Of a DNA stretch of 9,305 nt, positions 1 through 6,797 are shown piece after piece. The translations under genes and the position numbers were made by a program. A model generated the notes under the pieces. It did not search any database. It was not told the DNA's origin and worked only from the letters and a program-made list of their open reading frames with translations. Every line of letters begins with the position of its first letter. Position 1 is the first letter of the stretch. This DNA comes from Methanobacteriota archaeon (GTDB taxonomy: Archaea; Thermoplasmatota; Poseidoniia; Poseidoniales; Poseidoniaceae). The DNA is taken from assembly GCA_002728035.1 (NCBI GenBank), contig PBUZ01000030.1:5358-14662 (forward strand), read 5' to 3'.

Positions 1-647
1 GCAAGGCTTCCTTTGTGCAAGAGAAGGATGTTCTCACACACCTGCTCCACATCCTCCATCAGGTGACTTGCCATCAACACCGAACGGTTGCCTTCGTGAA
101 CCATGGTGTTGAGGGTTGAAATCATGAATTCTCTGGCCTTTGTGTCCAAGCCGTTGGACGGTTCGTCAGCGATCAGTAAATCGGGGTCGTGGATGATGGC
201 GCATGCCAGTTTCGTAGCCTGCTTCATCCCCGTGGAGAAACTGCTGATTTCGCGGTAGCGTTGTTCCCCCATACCAACGAATTGGAGAGCCTCATGGGCG
301 CGGTTCATCGCCACAACAGGGTTCATCCCAAGCAATTCACCGCTGTAACGAACCTGGTGGATCGCATCCATGTCGGGGTTCAATGCATCGTACTCGGGCA
401 TGTAGCCGATTCGTTGTCGAATTTCCACCCCTTGGGTCCGAATGTCAAAACCGAGGACATTGCCTTCACCCGAAGTGGCTTGGATCAAGCCGAGAATGGT
501 CTTGAGGAAGGTGGATTTTCCTGCTCCGTTTTGACCCAATAGTCCCGTTGCTCCGTGCGGGATGCTGATGTTCAAGTCATCCAGCGCAATGTGCGGGCCG
601 TAGGATTTTGTGAGACCTTTCGTCTGGATGATTGGTTCATCCTTCAT
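1..647 (-). CDS. ABC transporter ATP-binding protein, ABC-2/CcmA exporter type (C-terminus cut by window edge)
   Basis: This is the nucleotide-binding subunit of an ABC transporter. It would hydrolyse ATP on the cytoplasmic face to drive a separate membrane subunit, which is not in the window. Translating the reverse strand gives 215 residues before the edge. Walker A is GQNGAGKST (38-46), the signature is FSTGMKQ (137-143), Walker B is LLIADE (157-162) followed by PSNGLD, and the H-loop histidine is H195 (MASH). The Q-loop position reads GYMPE, with Glu85 in place of Gln. The STGMKQ signature is typical of ABC-2/CcmA-type exporters, so export of a drug, lipid or polysaccharide is likelier than nutrient uptake; the substrate is unknown. 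I chose the ATG at 647 because family similarity begins within a few residues. An in-frame ATG at 683 would add 12 residues. Neither has a strong ribosome site. It lies 65 bases after tgtA on the same strand and may be co-transcribed. Confidence 0.9.
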   Translation of the reverse strand, partial: MKDEPIIQTKGLTKSYGPHIALDDLNISIPHGATGLLGQNGAGKSTFLKTILGLIQATSGEGNVLGFDIRTQGVEIRQRIGYMPEYDALNPDMDAIHQVRYSGELLGMNPVVAMNRAHEALQFVGMGEQRYREISSFSTGMKQATKLACAIIHDPDLLIADEPSNGLDTKAREFMISTLNTMVHEGNRSVLMASHLMEDVEQVCENILLLHKGSL

Positions 648-712
648 GGGGCTCACAAAAGAGGGTGAGAAACGACGACCCATGAAGGCTTTCGTTGCAC
701 GCTTCGCCCGAA

Positions 713-2941
713 TCAATCTTCAATGCCTGCGCGAGTTTTGACCGCAATGCCCTTTTTCATGCAGCCCATTTCTGTGGACGTGCACTGGGAGAGTCCGTGG
801 CCAAGCAGGGCCCCTTCTTGATTGACGATGAGGCAGGCTTCACCGGGGGAAAGCCAAGGGTCACACGCAAGCACGAACCCGTGAAACACGTTTCTTCCTT
901 TTCGCACAAAGGGTTCAGCATCTTCGTCCACGACGACGACGGGTGGGCCTTGCGCAGCATTGCCCCACCAAGCGGTCGATGCAAGCGTGTTGGGAAGAGG
1001 TGCTTGACGGTGTGCGAACAGCGCCTTTGCTCCAGCATTGGCGAGTGAGAGGCCACCGTCTCTCAGACGGGGGCTGAACAGATGTTGGCCGTCTGCATCG
1101 TTGATGTTCTTCACTCGACCTTCTCGATTGACCACAAATTGACCATCCTTTGCCGTCGAAGAAGCCGTTTCTCGGGAGGTGTTCAGCAACACCATCTGCT
1201 TGTCGACCGCTTGGGCAACACGAAGCGTTTGCTGTGCGTGTTCCCGTTGTTCGGGCGTGATGGGCTCATGGACGTGATTTGGCAGTTCGAGGCTGGTCAG
1301 GGCCTCAAGCAAGCGTTGTTTCATGCCATCTCCTGCCACATCAACGGTGGCGAACGGAACATCCACCAAGCCAAGGCGCTGCAATTCCGTGGCCACCCAT
1401 TCGCCTTGGGGGGGGTGCCTCAACACCCACTGAGGGGCATCGAGATGTGCAAAGGGATTGAGGTCTTCAAGCGAGGCGGGTACGATGCCCAGCGGTGTGA
1501 GAACGAACGCAGTTGCTTGTGGCACATGTGCGCTCATCCACTCCAACACCTCCTTCAGTCGTTCACGGAACGGGCCACGTATGCCATGGAACACCACTGC
1601 ATGGGTGGTGGATGGAGAAGGCTCCCACCTCATGTGGAGTGCACGACGGGCTTTGGACACCTGAGGGCGCACGAATGTATCGTCACCACCCCACATCACG
1701 CCACCGCTTCTGGGAGTTTGTTGACTCCACACCACCCAATCCCATGCATCCTCCCACATGCCTTGGTCGGCGTTGGTATCTCGAGCGGCATCACGGTCGG
1801 TGTAGAAGTGTTCGGGGCGGAGGTTTCGTTGGATTGATGGTCGAGTGGTCAGCCACAAAAACGCCTCTCGAAGAGCGGGATGTTGGTGACTGCGTTGCTC
1901 GGCGAGTTGCCAAATTTTCCCATCACGAACCGCTTGCTTGCAACGAGCGAGCTCAGCAAGGGTCATTTCGAGGTTGTAGTGGGCGAGCAACTCCTCCTTT
2001 TCCTTGGCGGGCAGCGCCCTCACTTCCGTTGGCGTGATGCTCGCTACACACGGCATCAACATTGGCCAATCCACCAATTCGTCAATGCGTTCGGTACCCC
2101 AGGGCGTGAGCAAACGACCGTCGCGTGCGAACAGTGCGTAGGCTGCTGAATCAAAGAGGTCAGCGCCCAAGGCGACCGACATCGGAAACAGCATCGGGTG
2201 GCCGCACCCAAACATGTGCACTGGGCGGTTGGGTGGCAACAGGGGCAGGCTGGCGAGCATGATCTTTGCGTAGTCCTTGTATCGCTGTTGTTCCATCACG
2301 GGGACGATGCCTCCAATCGGATGAACCGAGAAAGGATGGGCTCCCATCAATTGAGCAGAAATGTGGCGAAGTGGGCGGAAGAGCCCTCCTTGAATCGGAC
2401 CGTTGAGCATGGTGTCTCCTGCTGCCTCGATGCTCTCCGTTGCTCGCGCAGCGGTCTCTCGAACGGCGTGTTCAACCTCTTCTTCGTTCATGTCAGGGCG
2501 TGAGAACACATCGAGCATGGTGGCGATGTCCACACCGATGGACCGTTGGAACGCGACGATTTCACCCACGCCGACCTCCACATCGCCGTAGACATAGGAT
2601 TGGAAAGTCCCCGAATCGGTCATCACCACGCCAGGGAAATCGAGCAGTGCGTGCACGCCGTCAGTCTGTGCCTTGTTGCGCAAATCCTCGTGCTTCCAGA
2701 TGATGTAGGAGTTGGTGATGAGGGCTTGAATGCCGTAGTTGTCCCACATTTCCCTGGGTTCAATCGTGCGGATGTTCGGATTCACCACCGGCAACAAGGC
2801 TGGTGTTTCCAGCACCCCATGGTGCGTATGGAGGCGCCCGAGTCGAGCACGACCGTCGCGCTGCGTGACCTCAAAGCGTCCGTGATCTTGCTCACGGCAT
2901 GGCTTTGGGTCCTCGCGAGGGCCGTTTTGCCATGCTGTCAT
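713..2941 (-). CDS. tgtA: Archaeosine tRNA-guanine transglycosylase (ArcTGT) with PUA domain
   Basis: The enzyme exchanges guanine-15 in the D-loop of archaeal tRNA for preQ0, the first tRNA-bound step of archaeosine synthesis. The 742-residue product has a TGT barrel at about 23-330. It shows the catalytic motif TDSGTFQSYVYGDVEV (Asp109) and the nucleophile motif ADLFDSAAYAL (Asp264), followed by RDGRLLTPWGT. A middle segment at about 430-540 includes TPLGIVP (482-488) and resembles the DUF5591 part of archaeosine synthase. A PUA domain closes the protein (about 667-742, DEDAEPFVRKGRNVFHGFVL). The zinc site is odd: where the family has CxCxxC and a later His, only Cys298 and His321 remain. 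At 742 residues it is longer than the roughly 580 of the Pyrococcus enzyme (from memory). I chose ATG 2941 because GGGAGG lies 7 bases upstream and similarity starts soon after. ATG 2995, which overlaps the upstream stop as ATGA, would add 18 residues that look non-homologous. Confidence 0.93.
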   Translation of the reverse strand: MTAWQNGPREDPKPCREQDHGRFEVTQRDGRARLGRLHTHHGVLETPALLPVVNPNIRTIEPREMWDNYGIQALITNSYIIWKHEDLRNKAQTDGVHALLDFPGVVMTDSGTFQSYVYGDVEVGVGEIVAFQRSIGVDIATMLDVFSRPDMNEEEVEHAVRETAARATESIEAAGDTMLNGPIQGGLFRPLRHISAQLMGAHPFSVHPIGGIVPVMEQQRYKDYAKIMLASLPLLPPNRPVHMFGCGHPMLFPMSVALGADLFDSAAYALFARDGRLLTPWGTERIDELVDWPMLMPCVASITPTEVRALPAKEKEELLAHYNLEMTLAELARCKQAVRDGKIWQLAEQRSHQHPALREAFLWLTTRPSIQRNLRPEHFYTDRDAARDTNADQGMWEDAWDWVVWSQQTPRSGGVMWGGDDTFVRPQVSKARRALHMRWEPSPSTTHAVVFHGIRGPFRERLKEVLEWMSAHVPQATAFVLTPLGIVPASLEDLNPFAHLDAPQWVLRHPPQGEWVATELQRLGLVDVPFATVDVAGDGMKQRLLEALTSLELPNHVHEPITPEQREHAQQTLRVAQAVDKQMVLLNTSRETASSTAKDGQFVVNREGRVKNINDADGQHLFSPRLRDGGLSLANAGAKALFAHRQAPLPNTLASTAWWGNAAQGPPVVVVDEDAEPFVRKGRNVFHGFVLACDPWLSPGEACLIVNQEGALLGHGLSQCTSTEMGCMKKGIAVKTRAGIED

Positions 2942-2948
2942 GTGCTTG

Positions 2949-2954
2949 CCTCCC
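2949..2954 (-). promoter_or_regulatory. Shine-Dalgarno site that decides the tgtA start
   Basis: On the minus strand this reads GGGAGG and ends 7 bases before the ATG at 2941. The competing upstream ATG at 2995 has only GAGG one base before it, which is too close to act. The sites before the internal suf genes have similar strength, which supports 2941 as the start. Confidence 0.6.
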
Positions 2955-2991
2955 AAGCACCTGTTTTCAAAGGCTCGCCTCTTCAAGCACA

Positions 2992-3456
2992 TCATGCCTC
3001 GGATGGCACATCGACGAAGTCAACCGCTCCATGAGCCAAGATAAACTCACGACCGAGTTCATCGAAGGTATCGAGGAGTGCTGAAGAAAATCGAACCCGA
3101 GCGATCTCTGCATCCGCCTCCAAATCGCCTTTGACGCCTTCCAACGTTCCCGGAGCGGCGCCACACGACAAGCAAGCCCCAGTAAGGTCGAGCACCAGAT
3201 CAAGCCCCGAATCGGTTTGACTCGTGAGTGGTGCAGCGATGCCGCCACCATGGCCGTCCAGTGCGGCGCGCACAGCACCCAAGCGGGCGAGCAGAGCAGG
3301 GATGAAGTGCTCGCTGTCGACAAGGGTCAAGAGGGAAAGGTTTCGGAGGCGCTCTTCTTCCTCAGGGTCTGTTTGTTCAGCGACTCTGCGAGCCGCTTCC
3401 GCTTCCATGGCTGCTTTGGCTTCAGCGGCGTATTTGGCCACCAAGTCGTCGTCCAT
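2992..3456 (-). CDS. NifU-like C-terminal-domain protein (CxxC Fe-S scaffold/carrier)
   Basis: A 154-residue protein whose core (about 50-125) matches the NifU C-terminal domain. LARLGAVRAALDGHGGGI corresponds to the family's VRPxLxxDGGDxxL, and LTGACLSCGAAPGTLEGVK corresponds to LTGACxGCPxSxxTLKxGIE. The two cysteines are Cys95 and Cys98. In the family this CxxC pair from two subunits holds a transient Fe4S4 cluster that is passed to target proteins. The family Asp-Gly-Gly-Asp reads His-Gly-Gly-Gly here. An Ala/Glu-rich helical, possibly coiled-coil stretch precedes it (about 5-40), and a 25-residue tail of unknown role follows. I chose ATG 3456; an in-frame TTG at 3477 would add 7 residues. 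It is divergent from sufC across 135 bases and lies directly upstream of tgtA, so a role in Fe-S supply alongside SUF is a good inference. I assign no gene symbol because nfuA-type naming would be arbitrary. Confidence 0.82.
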   Translation of the reverse strand: MDDDLVAKYAAEAKAAMEAEAARRVAEQTDPEEEERLRNLSLLTLVDSEHFIPALLARLGAVRAALDGHGGGIAAPLTSQTDSGLDLVLDLTGACLSCGAAPGTLEGVKGDLEADAEIARVRFSSALLDTFDELGREFILAHGAVDFVDVPSEA

Positions 3457-3509
3457 GCCATGGCCTTGGGCTGACAACCTTCAATCCTCGCATTCATGTT
3501 CGAGGGTTT

Positions 3510-3542
3510 GCGTGCGGTACCTGCACCGAAATCGGTACACGC
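3510..3542. repeat. Cluster of CGGTAC half-sites, candidate operator between the divergent Fe-S units
   Basis: CGGTAC occurs twice in direct orientation (3515-3520 and 3533-3538), 18 bases apart. The second copy is the right arm of the dyad ACCGA-AA-TCGGT (3525-3536). GTACC (3516-3520) and GGTAC (3534-3538) form another inverted pair. The whole block is flanked by GCGTG (3510-3514) and its complement CACGC (3538-3542). It lies about 17 bases upstream of the suf TATA-like element, in the only intergenic space shared by the suf operon and the nifU-like/tgtA unit. Binding by an iron- or Fe-S-responsive regulator is inference, and I recognise no specific consensus. Confidence 0.4.
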
Positions 3543-3558
3543 ATGAGAACTACATCCC

Positions 3559-3566
3559 TTGATATA
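3559..3566 (+). promoter_or_regulatory. TATA-box-like element of the suf operon
   Basis: TTGATATA is the only AT-rich octamer in this stretch, and its centre lies about 29 bases before the sufC ATG at 3592. Archaeal TATA boxes usually sit about 25-30 bases upstream of transcription start. The transcript would therefore begin at or within a few bases of the start codon, making it leaderless. This fits the absence of a Shine-Dalgarno sequence before sufC. No clear purine-rich BRE is seen just upstream (ACATCCC), so the promoter may be weak or depend on an activator. Confidence 0.5.
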
Positions 3567-3591
3567 GGACTGATGAGACGGGAATACAGGG

Positions 3592-4347
3592 ATGGCCATG
3601 GGTGATGAAATCCTGCGGGTTGAGAACCTCCATGTGAGCGTTGATGAAACGCCCATTCTCAACGGCATGAGTTTGACCATTAACCGCGGTGAAATTCACG
3701 TCATCATGGGGCGGAACGGGGCAGGGAAATCCACCCTTGCCAGCGTCATCATGGGCCATCCAGCCTACGAAATCACCGAAGGTAGCATCCAATACATGGG
3801 CACGAACATCGAGGAAATGAGCGTGTTCGAGCGAGCGCGGGCTGGTATGTTCCTTTCGTTTCAATACCCCGCTGTCATCCCTGGTGTTCAAGTTGGAACG
3901 TTCTTGAAGAAGTCCGTCCAGTCGGTGCGTGATGAGCCGGTCAAGGGCCGTGAGTTTCGTAAGGAACTCAATGCAGCCATGCAGACCCTCGAAATGCAAA
4001 AATCCGTGCTCTCCCGTTATGTGAACGACGGCTTCAGTGGCGGTGAAAAGAAGCGGTTGGAAATCCTTCAAATGTTGCTGCTCAAGCCGACGTTGGCCTT
4101 GCTCGACGAGACGGACTCTGGTCTCGATATTGACGCCCTCCGCATCGTTGCTAAGGGCATCAACAGCGTCGCCCCGGAGGCTGGTTGCCTGATCATCACG
4201 CACTATCAGCGACTTCTTGACCATGTTCAACCCCATTTCGTTCATGTCATGATCGACGGGGCCATCGTCGAATCCGGCGGGCCCGAACTCGCTTTGAAGT
4301 TGGAAGAGCAGGGTTACGATTGGCTCGAAGCACCAAAGGAGGCCTGA
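3592..4347 (+). CDS. sufC: SufC, ATPase of the SUF Fe-S cluster assembly complex
   Basis: SufC is the cytosolic ABC-type ATPase that binds SufB and SufD (SufBC2D) and powers the shape change needed for cluster building. It does not transport anything. In this 251-residue protein Walker A is GRNGAGKST (40-48), followed by the SufC-typical [11 protein letters not shown], the Q-loop SFQYP (Gln91), the signature [13 protein letters not shown] (from 148), Walker B LALLDE (168-173) running into the SufC hallmark [10 protein letters not shown], and the H-loop His204. Length and motifs match the family throughout. It is the first gene of the six-gene operon and has no ribosome site. The next ATG, at 3598, would remove only two residues. 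Its stop is 2 bases before sufB. Putting sufC before sufB, unlike the E. coli sufABCDSE order, is common in archaea and Gram-positive bacteria (from memory). Confidence 0.97.
   Translation: MAMGDEILRVENLHVSVDETPILNGMSLTINRGEIHVIMGRNGAGKSTLASVIMGHPAYEITEGSIQYMGTNIEEMSVFERARAGMFLSFQYPAVIPGVQVGTFLKKSVQSVRDEPVKGREFRKELNAAMQTLEMQKSVLSRYVNDGFSGGEKKRLEILQMLLLKPTLALLDETDSGLDIDALRIVAKGINSVAPEAGCLIITHYQRLLDHVQPHFVHVMIDGAIVESGGPELALKLEEQGYDWLEAPKEA
4335..4342 (+). promoter_or_regulatory. Strong Shine-Dalgarno site of sufB
   Basis: AAAGGAGG sits inside the last codons of sufC and ends 7 bases before the ATG at 4350. It fixes the sufB start there. An in-frame TTG at 4320, inside sufC, would add ten unrelated residues and has no such site. 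Confidence 0.75.
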
Positions 4348-4349
4348 AC

Positions 4350-5756
4350 ATGAGCGATGAAGCACGCGAGGCCGTGGGCGATTATCGCTTTGGGTTCCAC
4401 GACCCAGAGAACGCCACCATCCGTTTCGACAAAGGACTCTCTGAGCAGGTGGTTCGCGACATCTCTGCCTTGAAGGATGAGCCGGAATGGATGACGGAAA
4501 TTCGGGTCAAAGCCTACCACCATTTCATGGAACGCAAGATGCCAGATTGGGGCAACTGTGGGGAACTCAACAACATCGACTTTGACAATGTTACGTACTT
4601 CTTGCGTTCCTCCGACGCTACCGAGAAGGATTGGGATGATGTGCCCGACGATATCAAGAACACCTTTGACCGCTTGGGCATCCCCGAAGCCGAACAAAAG
4701 TGGCTTGGTGGTGTCACCGCCCAATACGAATCCGAGGCCGTCTACCATTCCATTCGTGAAGACCTCGAAGAGCAGGGCGTTTTGTTCCTCGACATGGACA
4801 GCGGCCTCAAGGAACACCCCGACATCGTGAAGAAGTTCTTCGGCTCGGTCGTCCCCCACACCGACAACAAATTCGCCGCCCTCAACACCGCCGTTTGGTC
4901 GGGCGGCTCGTTCATTTACGTGCCCAAAGGCGTTCATGTTGAGATGCCTGTTCAAGCCTACTTCCGTATCAACGCTAAGAACATGGGTCAGTTCGAGCGC
5001 ACCCTCATCATCGCTGACGAAGGCAGCAGCATTCACTATGTCGAAGGCTGTACTGCACCAACCTATTCCACCGATTCGCTTCACTCCGCTGTGGTTGAAC
5101 TCATCGCCATGAAAGACGCGAAGATTCGATACTCCACCATCCAGAATTGGTCGGCCAACGTCTACAACCTTGTCACCAAGCGAGGTGTGGCTCACGAAAA
5201 CGCCACCGTCGAGTGGGTTGACGGCAACATTGGCTCCAAATTGACCATGAAATACCCCGCTGTTTTGCTCAAGGGTGCGGGTGCCCATGCCGAGGTTATC
5301 TCGGTGGCCTACGCCGGTGCTGGGCAGCATCAGGATGCAGGTGCCAAGGTGCATCACCTTGCACCCAACACCACCTCAAACATTCTTTCCAAGTCCATCT
5401 CGAAAAACGGCGGACGCTCCTCGTATCGGGGCATGCTGCAGGTGACCCCCAAGTCCCACGGATGCCGCTCAAAGATCGTCTGCGACGCGTTGATGCTCGA
5501 TACCGATTCCAGGTCGGATACCTACCCGACGATGGAAATTGGAAACGCCTCTGCGGACCTTGAACACGAGGCGAGTGTCTCGAAAGTGTCCGGCGACCAA
5601 CTGTTCTATCTCATGAGCCGAGGCTTCTCTGAAGAAGAGGCAATGGGCCTCATCGTGAACGGTTTCTTTGAACCCTTCACCCGTGAACTCCCTATGGAAT
5701 ACGCCGTGGAACTCAACAAGTTGCTCGAGTTGGAAATGGAGGGTTCCATCGGATGA
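4350..5756 (+). CDS. sufB: SufB, scaffold subunit of the SufBC2D complex
   Basis: SufB accepts sulfur from SufS/SufE and, together with SufD, holds the nascent Fe-S cluster. The 468-residue protein has the usual helical N-terminal part, a long beta-helix core (about 170-400) and a C-terminal SufC-binding region ending [20 protein letters not shown]...[22 protein letters not shown]. Family landmarks are [18 protein letters not shown] (191-208), VEGCTAP (Cys233), [13 protein letters not shown] (Cys372, Cys378) and LEHEASVSK (Glu407). By my alignment from memory, Cys233, Cys378 and Glu407 correspond to E. coli Cys254, Cys405 and Glu434, the sulfur-entry and cluster-building residues. No intein is present, although inteins interrupt some sufB genes. 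The stop overlaps the sufD start as ATGA, so translation is probably coupled. Confidence 0.97.
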   Translation: MSDEAREAVGDYRFGFHDPENATIRFDKGLSEQVVRDISALKDEPEWMTEIRVKAYHHFMERKMPDWGNCGELNNIDFDNVTYFLRSSDATEKDWDDVPDDIKNTFDRLGIPEAEQKWLGGVTAQYESEAVYHSIREDLEEQGVLFLDMDSGLKEHPDIVKKFFGSVVPHTDNKFAALNTAVWSGGSFIYVPKGVHVEMPVQAYFRINAKNMGQFERTLIIADEGSSIHYVEGCTAPTYSTDSLHSAVVELIAMKDAKIRYSTIQNWSANVYNLVTKRGVAHENATVEWVDGNIGSKLTMKYPAVLLKGAGAHAEVISVAYAGAGQHQDAGAKVHHLAPNTTSNILSKSISKNGGRSSYRGMLQVTPKSHGCRSKIVCDALMLDTDSRSDTYPTMEIGNASADLEHEASVSKVSGDQLFYLMSRGFSEEEAMGLIVNGFFEPFTRELPMEYAVELNKLLELEMEGSIG

Positions 5757-6793
5757 AGTATGCCGATATGGCCGTTCCCTCCCGTGCTCTTCATCTGTGG
5801 CGATACACCCCATGGGCACGCATTCATCCCTCGAACGTGGAGGAGGTTCCCGAAGCCAACGGTGTTCGCTTCAAGGTTGTAGAAGGCGGTGAACTCGTCG
5901 ACGGCGCCCCTCGCATCGTGGATACAAGCGATATCGGCCGAGTGTTCCTCAGCGAGTTGGGGGGTGCGGCCATGACCTTCCAGAGCAGTGAAGGACACGA
6001 CGTGGTCCACCTCCAAGCCATTGCCTCCGGTCACGTGGCCGTGGGTCATTTGCACCTCTCGCTCAATCATGATGTGGCCGTTATCCTCCATCTTTCAGGT
6101 GAAGCAGATTGGTGCGGCCTTCACATCACGGGCGAAGTTGCTGCGAATGTCCGAGGTGCGTTCGGTTTCGTCAATGAATTGGCATCCAACGGAAAATTGC
6201 TCCACTGTGAAGATTGGTCCATCGCTCGGGACGCTACCCTGGAGCTCGGTGGACTTTCCATCGGTGGATTCCGTTGCAAGAGCGATATTCGAAGTCGGTT
6301 CCAAGGCAGCGGGGCAGCCCTAACGCAAGCCATTTCGGCTCACGGCACGCAACAGCGACACATCGACCACCACATCGAAATCCATCACGATGTACCGCAC
6401 ACCGATTCATCCCTCAACATTCATGCCGCCTGCGATGACCAATGTCATGCGATTGGCACAGGGCTGCTGACCATCGCCAAAGGTGCCAACCATTGCGATG
6501 CAGGTCAAGTGTTCAAGAACCTCTTGCTTTCCGAAAAGGCTCGAGCAGAATCGATTCCTGAGTTGGAAGTGCTCGCTGACGAAGTTGCTGCTGCTCACGG
6601 TGCTGCCAGCGCCCCGGTGAACCCCGACCAACTTCACTACTTGATGAGCCGTGGTTTGGATGAGGAAACGGCGGTGGCCCTTCTCATTGAGGGCTTCATG
6701 CATGACGGTTTCTCAACCCTCGAGAATCAGGCGCTGGTGGACGAAATGCGAACACGCCTTACCGTGCATTTGGAGTGCGAATTGAAGAGGTGA
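5753..6793 (+). CDS. sufD: SufD, SufB-partner subunit of the SufBC2D complex
   Basis: SufD is a SufB paralogue that pairs with SufB and is needed for iron acquisition by the complex. The 346-residue product shows the family N-terminal feature [13 protein letters not shown] (9-21), a degenerate beta-helix core, and the C-terminal SufB/SufD signature [31 protein letters not shown]. His282 in AAHGA corresponds to E. coli SufD His360, the cluster-building histidine, by my alignment from memory. At 346 residues it is clearly shorter than the E. coli protein (423), mostly through a shorter N-terminal helical region. That is seen in other compact SufD proteins and does not look like a truncation. 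It is unusually rich in histidine around 195-250. Its ATG overlaps the sufB stop (ATGA), and GGAGGG lies 9 bases upstream. The stop is 4 bases before sufS. Confidence 0.93.
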   Translation: MKYADMAVPSRALHLWRYTPWARIHPSNVEEVPEANGVRFKVVEGGELVDGAPRIVDTSDIGRVFLSELGGAAMTFQSSEGHDVVHLQAIASGHVAVGHLHLSLNHDVAVILHLSGEADWCGLHITGEVAANVRGAFGFVNELASNGKLLHCEDWSIARDATLELGGLSIGGFRCKSDIRSRFQGSGAALTQAISAHGTQQRHIDHHIEIHHDVPHTDSSLNIHAACDDQCHAIGTGLLTIAKGANHCDAGQVFKNLLLSEKARAESIPELEVLADEVAAAHGAASAPVNPDQLHYLMSRGLDEETAVALLIEGFMHDGFSTLENQALVDEMRTRLTVHLECELKR

Positions 6794-6797
6794 ACGC

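Noticed and set aside
189..542. 117-residue plus-strand open frame
   Set aside because: It is antisense to the ABC ATPase, whose Walker A, signature, Walker B and H-loop are read on the minus strand.
1082..1837. 251-residue plus-strand open frame
   Set aside because: It is antisense to tgtA, whose catalytic and PUA motifs are intact. The frame shows no family motifs and is a by-product of codon bias.
3550..4365. 271-residue minus-strand open frame
   Set aside because: It is antisense to sufC, with no recognisable domain.
4314..5357. 347-residue minus-strand open frame
   Set aside because: It lies wholly antisense to sufB (and the sufC end), which match their family along their length. It has no recognisable motif or ribosome site.
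4350..5756. Intein inside sufB
   Set aside because: sufB is a known intein host gene, but the reading frame here aligns without any inserted block.
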